Source: Ruminococcus sp. (GTDB taxonomy: Bacteria > Bacillota > Clostridia > Oscillospirales > Ruminococcaceae). From it: a DNA stretch of 34,523 bases. The position numbers were made by a program, and so were the translations under genes. Of this stretch, positions 27,854-34,523 are shown one piece after another. Position 1 is the first letter of the stretch. Every line of letters begins with the position of its first letter. A model generated the notes under the pieces. The model was not told where the DNA came from and made no database searches. It was given only the letters and a program-made list of their open reading frames with translations. The DNA lies in NCBI GenBank assembly GCA_017624895.1, contig JAGAMB010000070.1:1-34523 (forward strand), written 5' to 3'.

Positions 27854-30094
27854 TTAAAATGTCAATTGATTTGAGTCACCCAGTTCCTTTGCAGGCTTTC
27901 CTGCGGCAGGAACGGATTTAGCACGATACTTTTCAAGCTCCGCCATAGCCTCAGCAGGCACAATTTCAGCCGATTCAAGCACAGCCTTTTTGCGGAGGGT
28001 TATAACTTGTACGCCCTGTGAATTTCTCGATGTTTTGGGCAAAATCATACCTGTATTGAATACAAGGGCATGGCCGCTTGAAGTTCTCAGCAACACATCG
28101 CTGTCCTCAGCGGTGAAAATTGCCGCAATAAGGGGAGATTTATCCGAAAAAGCATTGGCAAGCTTTTTGCGGTTTGTCTTTGTTTCGTAGGATTTAAGGG
28201 GAATTTTCGCTGCTTTACCGTTTTCAAAGAGGAATATCATATATCCGCTGTAATCAATAGTCGGCACAAGGCATTTCAGATTTTCACCATCGTCAAAACT
28301 GAGCTTTGCAGGGATATAATCGCCAAGAATACTCGCCTTGCCGTCCTCAAAAGCACTCGCCTTTGACTTGTAAGCCTGAGCCTTATCCGTAAAGAATATC
28401 AGCTCCGTCTTATTTGTAGCCTCAAAGGTCTGACTTATATAGTCGCCCTCTTTAATCTTCTGCTCACCGCTCATACGAAGTGACTGGGGAGTTATTTTCT
28501 TGAAATATCCGCTGTCCGTAACAAACAGATGTACAGGATAATCCGGCGTATCGTCGATATCTCCCTCGTCCTCCACATCGGTGATATAGTAGAACTGAGT
28601 TTTACGGGGCTGACCATAGTTTTTGATAACATCTTTCAGCTCTTTTATAATAACTGCACGGATCTTCTTCTTATCACCAAGAATTTCCTCCATTTCAGCT
28701 ATATCCTTTTTCAGCTGATCAACATCTGCCGTTCTGCGGAGAATGTACTCTCTGTTGATATTTCTCAGCTTTATCTCAGCCACATATTCCGCCTGTATTT
28801 CGTCAATGCCGAAGCCTATCATAAGATTTGGCACAACATCGGCTTCATTTTCCGTTTCGCGGATAATCTTAATAGCCTTGTCAATATCAAGGAGTATCTT
28901 TGCAAGAGCCTCCAGTAAGTGGAGCTTCTCCTTTTTCTTCTGCAAATCGAAATATGTGCGGCGTTTTACACACTCCTCACGGAAAGCAACCCATTCTGTG
29001 AGAATTTCCCTTACGCCCATAACCTTAGGCGTACCTGCAATGAGGATATTGAAGTTGCAGGGATAGCTGTCCTGCAAGGGAGTAAGACGGTAAAGCTTCT
29101 GCATAAGAGCATCGGGATCCGTACCTCTTTTAAGGTCGATGGCAATTTTCAGACCATCAATACCTGTTTCATCACGGATATATGACACCTCACGGAGTTT
29201 GCCCGATTTAACTAAATCAACAACCTTTGAAATAATCGCCTCAACTGTTGTGGAATATGGGATTTCCGTAATTTCAAGGCAATTCGAAGCCTTGTCATAG
29301 TTATACTTACAGCGGAGTTTAATGCTTCCCCGTCCTGTTTCGTAAACCTTGTTAAGCTCCGACTCGTCATAGTAGAGGAAGCCCCCGCCCGGAAAATCAG
29401 GGCCTTTAAGTGTGCTTAGTATATCATGTTCGGGATTTTTCATCAATGCAATGGTAGTTTCACATATTTCCTCAAGGTTAAAAGGACACACGTTGCTTGC
29501 CATAGATACGGCGATACCCGTATTTGCATTTACAAGGACTGTGGGGAATGTGGCAGGGAGCAATGTCGGCTCCTGCATTGTATTGTCATAGTTGGGTACA
29601 AAATCAACAGTATCCTTATCAATATCACGGAAAAGCTCCGCACATATCCTTTCCAGCTTAACCTCGGTATATCGTGAGGCAGCGGCTTTCATATTTGAGG
29701 AATACTGCTTTCCGAAAGTTCCCTTAGAGTCAACATATGGGTGAAGAAGTGCTTCATTTCCCCTTGTAAGACGAACCATTGTTTCATAAATGGACTGGTC
29801 GCCGTGGGGATTGAGTTTCATTGTTGCACCCACAACATTAGCAGATTTTGAACGCTCCTTATCAGGATTGAGCAAGCCGCTTTTATACATCATATATAAA
29901 AGCTTGCGGTGAGAGGGCTTGAAACCGTCAATTTCGGGCAATGCTCTTGAAATAATAACGCTCATAGCGTAGGGCATATAATTCTTTTTCAGGGTATCGG
30001 TTATAGTTTCGTCAACAATACTTCCCGAACCCTCTATATAAGCCTCGTGCTTGAAAGCGGCAGGCTTTTTCGGTGTTTCTCTTTTACGCGGCAT
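27854..30094 (-). CDS. Type IIA topoisomerase A subunit, divergent GyrA/ParC paralogue
   Basis: The 746-residue protein has the GyrA/ParC breakage-reunion core with catalytic Tyr142 in S-R-Y-T-E-V-K, and a C-terminal beta-propeller-like region (about 520-730). The gyrase box (Q-R-R-G-G-K-G) that lets gyrase wrap DNA is absent, so a decatenase or relaxing role is more likely than supercoiling. The winged-helix segment reads N-P-H-G-D-Q-S-I-Y-E (95-104): Gln100 replaces Ser83 and Glu104 replaces Asp87 of E. coli GyrA, and Asn95 replaces His78. The N-terminus is short and basic. It follows the B subunit by 12 bp and ends at the terminator at 27802. Family recognition is firm; gyrA versus parC naming is not, so I give no symbol. 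Confidence 0.9.
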   Translation of the reverse strand: MPRKRETPKKPAAFKHEAYIEGSGSIVDETITDTLKKNYMPYAMSVIISRALPEIDGFKPSHRKLLYMMYKSGLLNPDKERSKSANVVGATMKLNPHGDQSIYETMVRLTRGNEALLHPYVDSKGTFGKQYSSNMKAAASRYTEVKLERICAELFRDIDKDTVDFVPNYDNTMQEPTLLPATFPTVLVNANTGIAVSMASNVCPFNLEEICETTIALMKNPEHDILSTLKGPDFPGGGFLYYDESELNKVYETGRGSIKLRCKYNYDKASNCLEITEIPYSTTVEAIISKVVDLVKSGKLREVSYIRDETGIDGLKIAIDLKRGTDPDALMQKLYRLTPLQDSYPCNFNILIAGTPKVMGVREILTEWVAFREECVKRRTYFDLQKKKEKLHLLEALAKILLDIDKAIKIIRETENEADVVPNLMIGFGIDEIQAEYVAEIKLRNINREYILRRTADVDQLKKDIAEMEEILGDKKKIRAVIIKELKDVIKNYGQPRKTQFYYITDVEDEGDIDDTPDYPVHLFVTDSGYFKKITPQSLRMSGEQKIKEGDYISQTFEATNKTELIFFTDKAQAYKSKASAFEDGKASILGDYIPAKLSFDDGENLKCLVPTIDYSGYMIFLFENGKAAKIPLKSYETKTNRKKLANAFSDKSPLIAAIFTAEDSDVLLRTSSGHALVFNTGMILPKTSRNSQGVQVITLRKKAVLESAEIVPAEAMAELEKYRAKSVPAAGKPAKELGDSNQLTF

Positions 30095-30106
30095 TTTTTC
30101 TCTCCT

Positions 30107-32086
30107 TTAGCTTATATCAGCCATTTCAAGATAATCGGCTCCGTATTCAGCGATATAGTCCTTACGGCCCTGTAAATCATCACCAAGAAGCATTTCAAAA
30201 ATCTCGGCAGATTCGCGGATATCATCAGTTGTTACCTTGATAAGTCGGCGTGTATCGGGATTCATTGTGGTCAGGTTCATCATATCAGGTTCGTTTTCAC
30301 CAAGACCTTTTGAACGCTGGATCGTATGCTTTTTATCCCCGATTTGTGCGAGTATACGCTGTTTTTCCTGCTCCGTATAGGCGAAATATGTCTTTTCCTT
30401 TGTGTTTATCTCGAAAAGGGGCGATTCCGCAATATATACATATCCCTGCTCAATGAGAGTTGGAGTCAGCCTGTAGAGCATAGTCAGAATAAGAGTACGG
30501 ATCTGGAAGCCGTCAACATCGGCATCGGTACATATTACGATTTTGCTCCAGCGGAAATTATTGATATCAAAGGTGGATAGCTCCTTATTAGCCTTTGTTG
30601 TGACCTCAACACCACAGCCGAGTACCTTAATCAAATCCGTAATGATATCGCTTTTGAAAATCTTGGTATACTCCGCTTTAAGGCAGTTAAGAATTTTACC
30701 GCGGATCGGGATAACAGCCTGAAATTCCGAGTCACGGGCAAGCTTTACAGAACCGAGAGCCGAGTCACCCTCCACTATATAAATCTCACGGCGTGTAATA
30801 TCCTTTGTACGGCAGTCAACAAATTTTTCAACGCTGTTTGCAAGGTCAATTGTTCCCGTAAGCTTCTTTTTCATATTCAGACGAGTTTTCTCAGCATTTT
30901 CACGGCTTCTCTTGTTAAGGAGTATCTGCTCGGAGATACGCTTTGCCTCGTCGGGATTTTCTATGAAGTATACCTCCAGCTGATGACGGAGAAACTCTGT
31001 CATAGCCTCACGGATAAACTTATTTGTAATAGCCTTTTTCGTCTGGTTTTCGTAGGATGTTACCGTTGAAAAAGACGATGAAACGAGGATAAGACACTCG
31101 TCAACATCCTCATATTTTATCTTGCTTTCGTTTTTCTGATAGCCGTTGACGGACTTGATATAGCTGTCGATCTGTGCAGTAAATGCACGTTTTACAGCGT
31201 CCTCAGGTGAGCCGCCATGTTCAAGAAAACTTGAATTGTGGTAATATTCTGTCAGCTTCGCCTTATTTGAAAAAGTGAGAGCAACATCAAGCTTTACCTT
31301 GTATTCAGGCTTGTCTTCACGGTCTTTACCCTTTTTCTCCGCAGTCCAATGCTGAACGGAAGTGAGAGCATCCTCCCCTGCTATTTCAGTAACATAGTCG
31401 GTTATGCCGTTTTCATAGATAAATTCAGTTTCGTTAAATCCACCTGCTTCGTTCTGAAATCTGAACAGAAACAGTATATTCGGGTTTACAACAGCCTGAC
31501 GTTTCAGAATATCGTGGAAATATTCCTCCGATATGTTAATATCTGTAAATACGTCAAGATCGGGACGCCATCGAGTCTTTGTACCTGTCTGCTTCTTCTT
31601 TGTTTCTTCCTTTTTAAGACCGCCGACGTTGTTACCCTTTTCAAAATGCAGGTTGTATTTATAGCCGTCCCGTACAACCTCAACATCCATATATTCCGAG
31701 GCAAACTGTGTTGCGCAAAGTCCCAGACCATTAAGTCCGAGGGAATACTCGTAGGACTCAGATGAAGCGTCATATTTTCCGCCTGCATAAAGCTCACAGT
31801 AAACAAGCTCCCAGTTGAAGCGCTTTTCATTGTTATTGTAGTCAACGGGACAGCCGCGCCCGAAATCCTCAACCTCGATATCGTGATTGCGGTAATAGGT
31901 TATAACTATTTTATTTCCGTAGCCTGCTCGTGCTTCATCTATAGAGTTAGAAATAACCTCGAATATGGAATGTTCACAGCCGTCAAGACCGTCCGAACCG
32001 AAAATAACCGCAGGACGTTTGCGCACCTTATCGGCACCTTTAAGCATGGTAATACTATCGTTGCCGTAATCCTTTTTCTTAGCCAT
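30107..32086 (-). CDS. Type IIA topoisomerase B subunit, divergent GyrB/ParE paralogue
   Basis: The 659-residue ATPase subunit has a GHKL domain with catalytic Glu43 and Asn47 in F-E-V-I-S-N, Asp74 in E-D-F-G-R-G, G-L-N-G-L-G (117-122) and the transducer Q-T-K (348-350). A Toprim domain follows with Glu439 in V-E-G-D-S-A and Asp521-x-Asp523-x-Asp525 in D-A-D-V-D-G. After D-G it reads F-Q-I-R-T where GyrB and ParE have S-H-I-R-T, so the conserved His is Gln528. Asp45 of E. coli GyrB is Ser here. The metal-binding acidic residues are kept, so it should be active. It is the first gene of the unit, with a promoter overlapping the end of the MATE gene. Confidence 0.9.
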   Translation of the reverse strand: MAKKKDYGNDSITMLKGADKVRKRPAVIFGSDGLDGCEHSIFEVISNSIDEARAGYGNKIVITYYRNHDIEVEDFGRGCPVDYNNNEKRFNWELVYCELYAGGKYDASSESYEYSLGLNGLGLCATQFASEYMDVEVVRDGYKYNLHFEKGNNVGGLKKEETKKKQTGTKTRWRPDLDVFTDINISEEYFHDILKRQAVVNPNILFLFRFQNEAGGFNETEFIYENGITDYVTEIAGEDALTSVQHWTAEKKGKDREDKPEYKVKLDVALTFSNKAKLTEYYHNSSFLEHGGSPEDAVKRAFTAQIDSYIKSVNGYQKNESKIKYEDVDECLILVSSSFSTVTSYENQTKKAITNKFIREAMTEFLRHQLEVYFIENPDEAKRISEQILLNKRSRENAEKTRLNMKKKLTGTIDLANSVEKFVDCRTKDITRREIYIVEGDSALGSVKLARDSEFQAVIPIRGKILNCLKAEYTKIFKSDIITDLIKVLGCGVEVTTKANKELSTFDINNFRWSKIVICTDADVDGFQIRTLILTMLYRLTPTLIEQGYVYIAESPLFEINTKEKTYFAYTEQEKQRILAQIGDKKHTIQRSKGLGENEPDMMNLTTMNPDTRRLIKVTTDDIRESAEIFEMLLGDDLQGRKDYIAEYGADYLEMADIS

Positions 32087-32147
32087 ATATTTTTATCCTT
32101 TCACCCTTAAAAGAGTATTTCACGGAGTTTTTTCATGTATCCTGAAA

Positions 32148-32176
32148 ATTATAACATAAATAAAATTTTTTTGCAA
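32148..32176 (-). promoter_or_regulatory. Promoter of the topoisomerase B-A operon
   Basis: Minus-strand TTGCAA (32171-32176), 17-bp A/T-rich spacer and TATAAT (32148-32153) with extended -10 TGT. The -35 ends 2 bp before the stop codon of the MATE gene. The leader is about 55 nt with no supercoiling-type attenuator seen. Confidence 0.75.
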
Positions 32177-32178
32177 GC

Positions 32179-33603
32179 CTATTCTGCGGATTTTTCCGCT
32201 GAAATCTCTTTTCTGTCTATAATATTATTTATCCACAGATCGCTTTTTACCATAAAATATCCGATGATAACCTTTATGATCTCGGAAAATGTGACTATTG
32301 CCCACAGAGGACGGATATCCAGATCCGTAAAATATGACAGAATAAAGGCAAGGGGTATCATAAGCAGAAAGGTATAGCCGAAATCAAAAAGGAAGGTTAT
32401 ACCCGTTCTGCCGCCGCTTCTGAGAGTAAAGTAACAGGCATTTGTATACGACCACAAGGGCATAGCAAGCGCCTGTACAATTATCATATATGAAGCAAGA
32501 TCGCGGATCTCATCAGTTGTCTTGTAAAACTCAGGAAATACATTGCCGAGAGGCAGAATAAGTACCGCAACAACAACAGTTACAGCCACACTGAAAAAAA
32601 TCAGCTTATTGTCAATGCTTCTTGCCTCTTTCAGCTTATTTGCACCAAGCTTTGCACCAACTACTATACCAATACAGGATCCAAGCTGTATATAAATTGC
32701 TCCGAAAAGGTTTGTCATCGTACTTGAAATATTTCTTGCCGCCACAACATCAAGACCGCGAACTGAATAGCACTGAGCGATAATGGACATACCTGCCGCC
32801 CACAGAAATTCATTGAAAAGCAGGGGCAGACCTTTAATAAGCATTTTCCTCACAAGATCCGAGGGGATATAGAAGCCTTTGAATACTCCTACAATATATC
32901 TGTTCTTTTTCGGATTTGCGTGAGTCCATACAATAACCACAAGAGCTTCTATGAATTTCGCAGCAACCGTAGCTATAGCTGCACCCTTTACGCCCATTTC
33001 CGGGAAGCCGAATTTTCCGAAGATAAGAGCATAGTCCAGAAAGATATTCACGCCCACCGCTGCCAATGAACCGATCATAGGTATACGCGTTTCACCGCAC
33101 TCACGGACTACGCTGGAGTACGCCTGACCGATACCAAAGGGAACAAGACCAAGGAGCATATACAGCATATACTCCTTGCCGTATTTCATTGTAGCTTCTA
33201 TTCTTTCAGGAGCATCATCCTTGCTTATAAAGAGGTCGATAAGCGGCTCATCAAAGAAATAGAATATAGCCGCACCGAGAGCTATGATCAGCGATACCGC
33301 AATAAGACGGTATCTGACGGTGTATTTCTGCCCCTCGTGATCACCCTTTCCGAAGAACTGAGCGCCGAAAATACTCGGCCCCGCAACGGCACCAAATATG
33401 GTTATATTGAACACGAAAATGAATTGATTTACGATAGATACGCCGTTCATCTGCTCTGTACCGACTTGTCCCACCATTATATTATCAATAAGGCTTACAA
33501 AATTGGTAACGAGATTTTGCAGTATCATCGGTATTACCATAAACAGCACATTTTTGTAGAACTGCTTGTCGCCTATAAATTTTTCTCTGAAACTTTTAAA
33601 CAT
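32179..33603 (-). CDS. MATE family efflux transporter
   Basis: The 474-residue membrane protein has 12 predicted helices in two related halves. The N-terminal half starts with I-P-M-I-L-Q-N-L and contains D-N-I-M-V-G-Q-V-G-T, both characteristic of MATE exporters (NorM/DinF type). It should expel drugs or metabolites using Na+ or H+. The N-terminal cytoplasmic stretch M-F-K-S-F-R-E-K-F is short and basic. GGAGGGA precedes the ATG at 33603. No terminator separates it from the topoisomerase promoter downstream. Substrate unknown. Confidence 0.92.
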   Translation of the reverse strand: MFKSFREKFIGDKQFYKNVLFMVIPMILQNLVTNFVSLIDNIMVGQVGTEQMNGVSIVNQFIFVFNITIFGAVAGPSIFGAQFFGKGDHEGQKYTVRYRLIAVSLIIALGAAIFYFFDEPLIDLFISKDDAPERIEATMKYGKEYMLYMLLGLVPFGIGQAYSSVVRECGETRIPMIGSLAAVGVNIFLDYALIFGKFGFPEMGVKGAAIATVAAKFIEALVVIVWTHANPKKNRYIVGVFKGFYIPSDLVRKMLIKGLPLLFNEFLWAAGMSIIAQCYSVRGLDVVAARNISSTMTNLFGAIYIQLGSCIGIVVGAKLGANKLKEARSIDNKLIFFSVAVTVVVAVLILPLGNVFPEFYKTTDEIRDLASYMIIVQALAMPLWSYTNACYFTLRSGGRTGITFLFDFGYTFLLMIPLAFILSYFTDLDIRPLWAIVTFSEIIKVIIGYFMVKSDLWINNIIDRKEISAEKSAE

Positions 33604-33633
33604 ATTTTCCCTCCGTTTTCTTTTCGCTTAAAG

Positions 33634-33662
33634 ATTATAGCACTATATTTCGGGAATGTCAA
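33634..33662 (-). promoter_or_regulatory. Promoter of the MATE exporter gene
   Basis: Minus-strand TTGACA (33657-33662), 17-bp spacer and TATAAT (33634-33639) with extended TGC. The spacer has the TTCCC-GAAAT-GTGC pattern also present in the permease promoter at 3357-3385. Confidence 0.85.
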
Positions 33663-33700
33663 GTCTTTTTGTGTTCGAATGTTAGCCATTTTGTAATTGA

Positions 33701-33730
33701 GCCGTTAGCCGTTAGCCTTTAGCTGTTAGC
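33701..33730. repeat. Tandem 7-bp repeats (GCCGTTA)
   Basis: Four adjacent heptamers, GCCGTTA, GCCGTTA, GCCTTTA and GCTGTTA, run from 33701 to 33728 with a trailing GC. A single extra GTTAGCC lies just upstream (about 33681). It is non-coding and likely variable in length between strains. Confidence 0.85.
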
Positions 33731-33740
33731 AAATAAAAAA

Positions 33741-33760
33741 CCTGAGATTTTCACCTCAGG
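33741..33760 (-). terminator. Intact terminator copy of the 3' direct repeat
   Basis: CCTGAG (33741-33746) pairs with CTCAGG (33755-33760) around an 8-nt loop. On the minus strand the stem is followed by six Ts (TTTTTTATTT). It may be the terminator of the small membrane gene at 34053, separated from it by the hairpin array. The sequence recurs as a degenerate copy at 34018-34040. Confidence 0.65.
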
Positions 33761-34040
33761 CTTTCAGTCTGTCGAATACATTCATTTTCTAAAACGGGGA
33801 TTCCAAAGGACACTGTCCTTTGGCGAAGTCCAGAGGCAGAGCCTCTGGCAGGGTATGGGACAGAGTCCCATGCAGAGCAAGGCTCTGCGATGCGTTCAAG
33901 CGCTCTGCAAGGGGTGAATTTTACAACAGTCCTGTGGACTGTTGTAAAAGAGGGGACGCTCTGCAAGAGAGAGCGTCCCCTTATCGAATTATTTTGTCTT
34001 TTTCGACAATCTCAAATCTGAGATTTTCACATCAGGCTTT
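33742..34040. repeat. 23-bp direct repeats flanking the hairpin array
   Basis: Bases 33742-33764 and 34018-34040 match at 22 of 23 positions (shared core CTGAGATTTTCAC). They bracket about 253 bp that hold the hairpin array. The pattern suggests that the array arose or entered by duplication of the terminator region. Confidence 0.8.
33803..33981. repeat. Array of six perfect hairpins
   Basis: Six exact inverted repeats are packed into about 180 bp: CCAAAGGA/TCCTTTGG (33803-33823), CCAGAGGC/GCCTCTGG (33830-33848), ATGGGAC/GTCCCAT (33855-33871), GCAGAGC/GCTCTGC (33872-33888), a 14-bp stem TTTTACAACAGTCC with its complement (33919-33949), and a 12-bp stem AGGGGACGCTCT with its complement (33951-33981). 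Loops are mostly 3-7 nt; two have the loop AGA. I know similar arrays only as uncharacterised intergenic repeats in this bacterial family. Open frames crossing it on either strand are not credible genes. Confidence 0.9.
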
Positions 34041-34052
34041 TCAAAATTGGTA

Positions 34053-34340
34053 TTAGTTTTTATTTCGCTTTTCCTTGCAGGTCTTGACGAACCACACAAT
34101 AACCATTAATGCAATAAATACAGCTATAGCAAATAATACTGCGGCGGCAAAAATATTTCCGTCTTTTGCATTGTTTATGCCGCATACTGTAATAATTCCA
34201 ATCAGACCAATGTAAAATCCGAAAAACAAAACCAGTAACAATATACGCAAGGGCATAGGCACTCTTTTGCTTGTGCCTGCTTCAAGCGACCCCTCAATTA
34301 ACAAAGAACCAATGAACTCTGTCAAAAACTCAATAAACAT
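34053..34340 (-). CDS. Small two-helix membrane protein, unknown function
   Basis: A 95-residue protein that I do not recognise. Residues of about 1-28 include an amphipathic stretch with E-F-L-T-E-F-I-G-S-L-L. Two hydrophobic helices follow, at about 32-53 and 66-84. It ends in a basic tail C-K-E-K-R-N-K-N that should be cytoplasmic. AGGGGGAA precedes the ATG at 34340, and a TATAAA about 10 bp further upstream is a possible -10. The insertion sequence end at about 34391 lies just beyond where the -35 would be and may have changed its expression. Between its stop and the MATE gene lie only the repeats described here. Confidence 0.65.
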   Translation of the reverse strand: MFIEFLTEFIGSLLIEGSLEAGTSKRVPMPLRILLLVLFFGFYIGLIGIITVCGINNAKDGNIFAAAVLFAIAVFIALMVIVWFVKTCKEKRNKN

Positions 34341-34413
34341 ATTTAATTCCCCCTAAATCCCTTTTATAACATAGGGCGGACACAATGAAATGCTCCCCTT
34401 TTGTTAGACAATG

Positions 34414-34422
34414 TGGTATAAT
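34414..34422 (+). promoter_or_regulatory. Internal extended -10 promoter of the insertion sequence
   Basis: TGG-TATAAT occupies 34414-34422; no good -35 is present. Predicted transcription starts near 34429, after the left arm of the inverted repeat. RNA from this promoter therefore lacks the left arm that could pair with the transposase ribosome site. Confidence 0.6.
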
Positions 34423-34464
34423 AGAAATATACCCAAAAGAAGTCTAACGAAAGGGGGCATTTTT

Positions 34465-34523
34465 ATGCCTAAAGGGAAACCAAACAAGAGATATACACCT
34501 GAATTCAAGATCATGGTCGTGGA
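34465..34523 (+). CDS. IS3-family transposase OrfA-like, 5' part only
   Basis: Nineteen codons are visible before the window ends (M-P-K-G-K-P-N-K-R-Y-T-P-E-F-K-I-M-V-V). The K-R-Y-T-P-E-F-K pattern is the usual opening of the helix-turn-helix OrfA of IS3/IS150-type elements, which binds the element's ends. AAAGGGGG (34451-34457) is the ribosome site and lies inside the right arm of the inverted repeat. The rest of OrfA and the catalytic OrfB would lie to the right. Confidence 0.75.
   Translation, partial: MPKGKPNKRYTPEFKIMVV

Larger units (their letters stand above)
34391..34523 (+). mobile_element. Left end of an IS3-type insertion sequence (runs off the window)
   Basis: The element probably starts with TG at 34391. 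It contains an imperfect inverted repeat whose arms are 34391-34409 (TGCTCCCCTTTTGTTAGAC) and 34442-34459 (GTCTAACGAAAGGGGGCA), an extended -10 promoter between them, and the beginning of a transposase gene. The exact boundary cannot be fixed without the right end; 34402 (TGTTAGAC) is the alternative. Confidence 0.7.

Noticed and set aside
33751..34056. Open frames on both strands across the hairpin array
   Set aside because: They arise from the inverted repeats, show no family resemblance, and have no ribosome site with proper spacing.
34041..34056. Third MITE end (ATTGGTATTAG)
   Set aside because: Only about 10 bases match; the conserved AGGG before it is absent and there is no inner-arm similarity.
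1..34523. CRISPR array, prophage or toxin-antitoxin module
   Set aside because: No regularly spaced direct repeats of CRISPR size, no phage structural or integrase genes, and no recognisable toxin-antitoxin pair were seen.

Overview
The window looks like chromosomal DNA of an anaerobic Gram-positive gut bacterium of the Oscillospiraceae/Ruminococcaceae (Ruminococcus-like) type. The reasons are AT-leaning DNA, GGAGG-type ribosome sites, near-consensus sigma-A promoters with a constant 17-bp spacer (often with an extended TGn -10), the rplS-lepB-ylqF-rnhB-yraN gene order, a TIGR03960/TIGR03936 radical-SAM pair, Thr/Glu/Ala-rich surface proteins, and a modular hairpin array of a kind I recall from this family. 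Naming the genus is an inference from style, not from a search.

Layout. 1-435: no gene, but two strong leftward promoters, apparently the upstream part of a stable-RNA (rRNA/tRNA) promoter array whose genes lie beyond base 1. 436-1473: zinc-phospholipase-C-like protein. 1567-2008: promoter, long leader and truncated membrane gene that runs into a half copy of a small inverted-repeat element. 2115-5454: cation/Ca2+ exchanger, divergent from an ArsB/NhaD-type permease and a cytidylate-kinase-like gene; the permease has a folded leader RNA. 5497-11490: proteostasis block (ClpC-like ATPase, a tiny Cys-rich membrane protein, clpX, clpP, tig). 11628-17715: leftward cluster rplS, lepB, lepB, ylqF, rnhB, yraN, thrC, metallophosphoesterase, with a complete 160-bp MITE-like hairpin element between rplS and lepB. 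17959-21050: UPF0291, cdd, TIGR03960, TIGR03936. 21156-25837: DUF2079 membrane protein, a lipoprotein, and an anti-sigma/ECF sigma pair. 26008-27787: HD-domain protein and O-acetylhomoserine sulfhydrylase. 27854-33603: divergent type IIA topoisomerase (A and B subunits) and a MATE exporter. 33700-34052: tandem heptamers and an array of six perfect hairpins bracketed by a duplicated terminator. 34053-34340: small membrane protein. 34391-end: left end of an IS3-type insertion sequence.

Most genes are housekeeping. The ClpX/ClpP/trigger-factor genes handle nascent and damaged proteins; rplS, ylqF and rnhB serve ribosome and RNA/DNA metabolism, and the two signal peptidases serve secretion; thrC and metY belong to amino-acid synthesis from homoserine. 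The less ordinary material is non-coding or structural: folded leaders starting at predicted transcription starts, the MITE pair, the hairpin array, the IS end whose inverted repeat can hide its own ribosome site from read-through RNA, and a topoisomerase A subunit with Gln and Glu at the two quinolone-contact positions.
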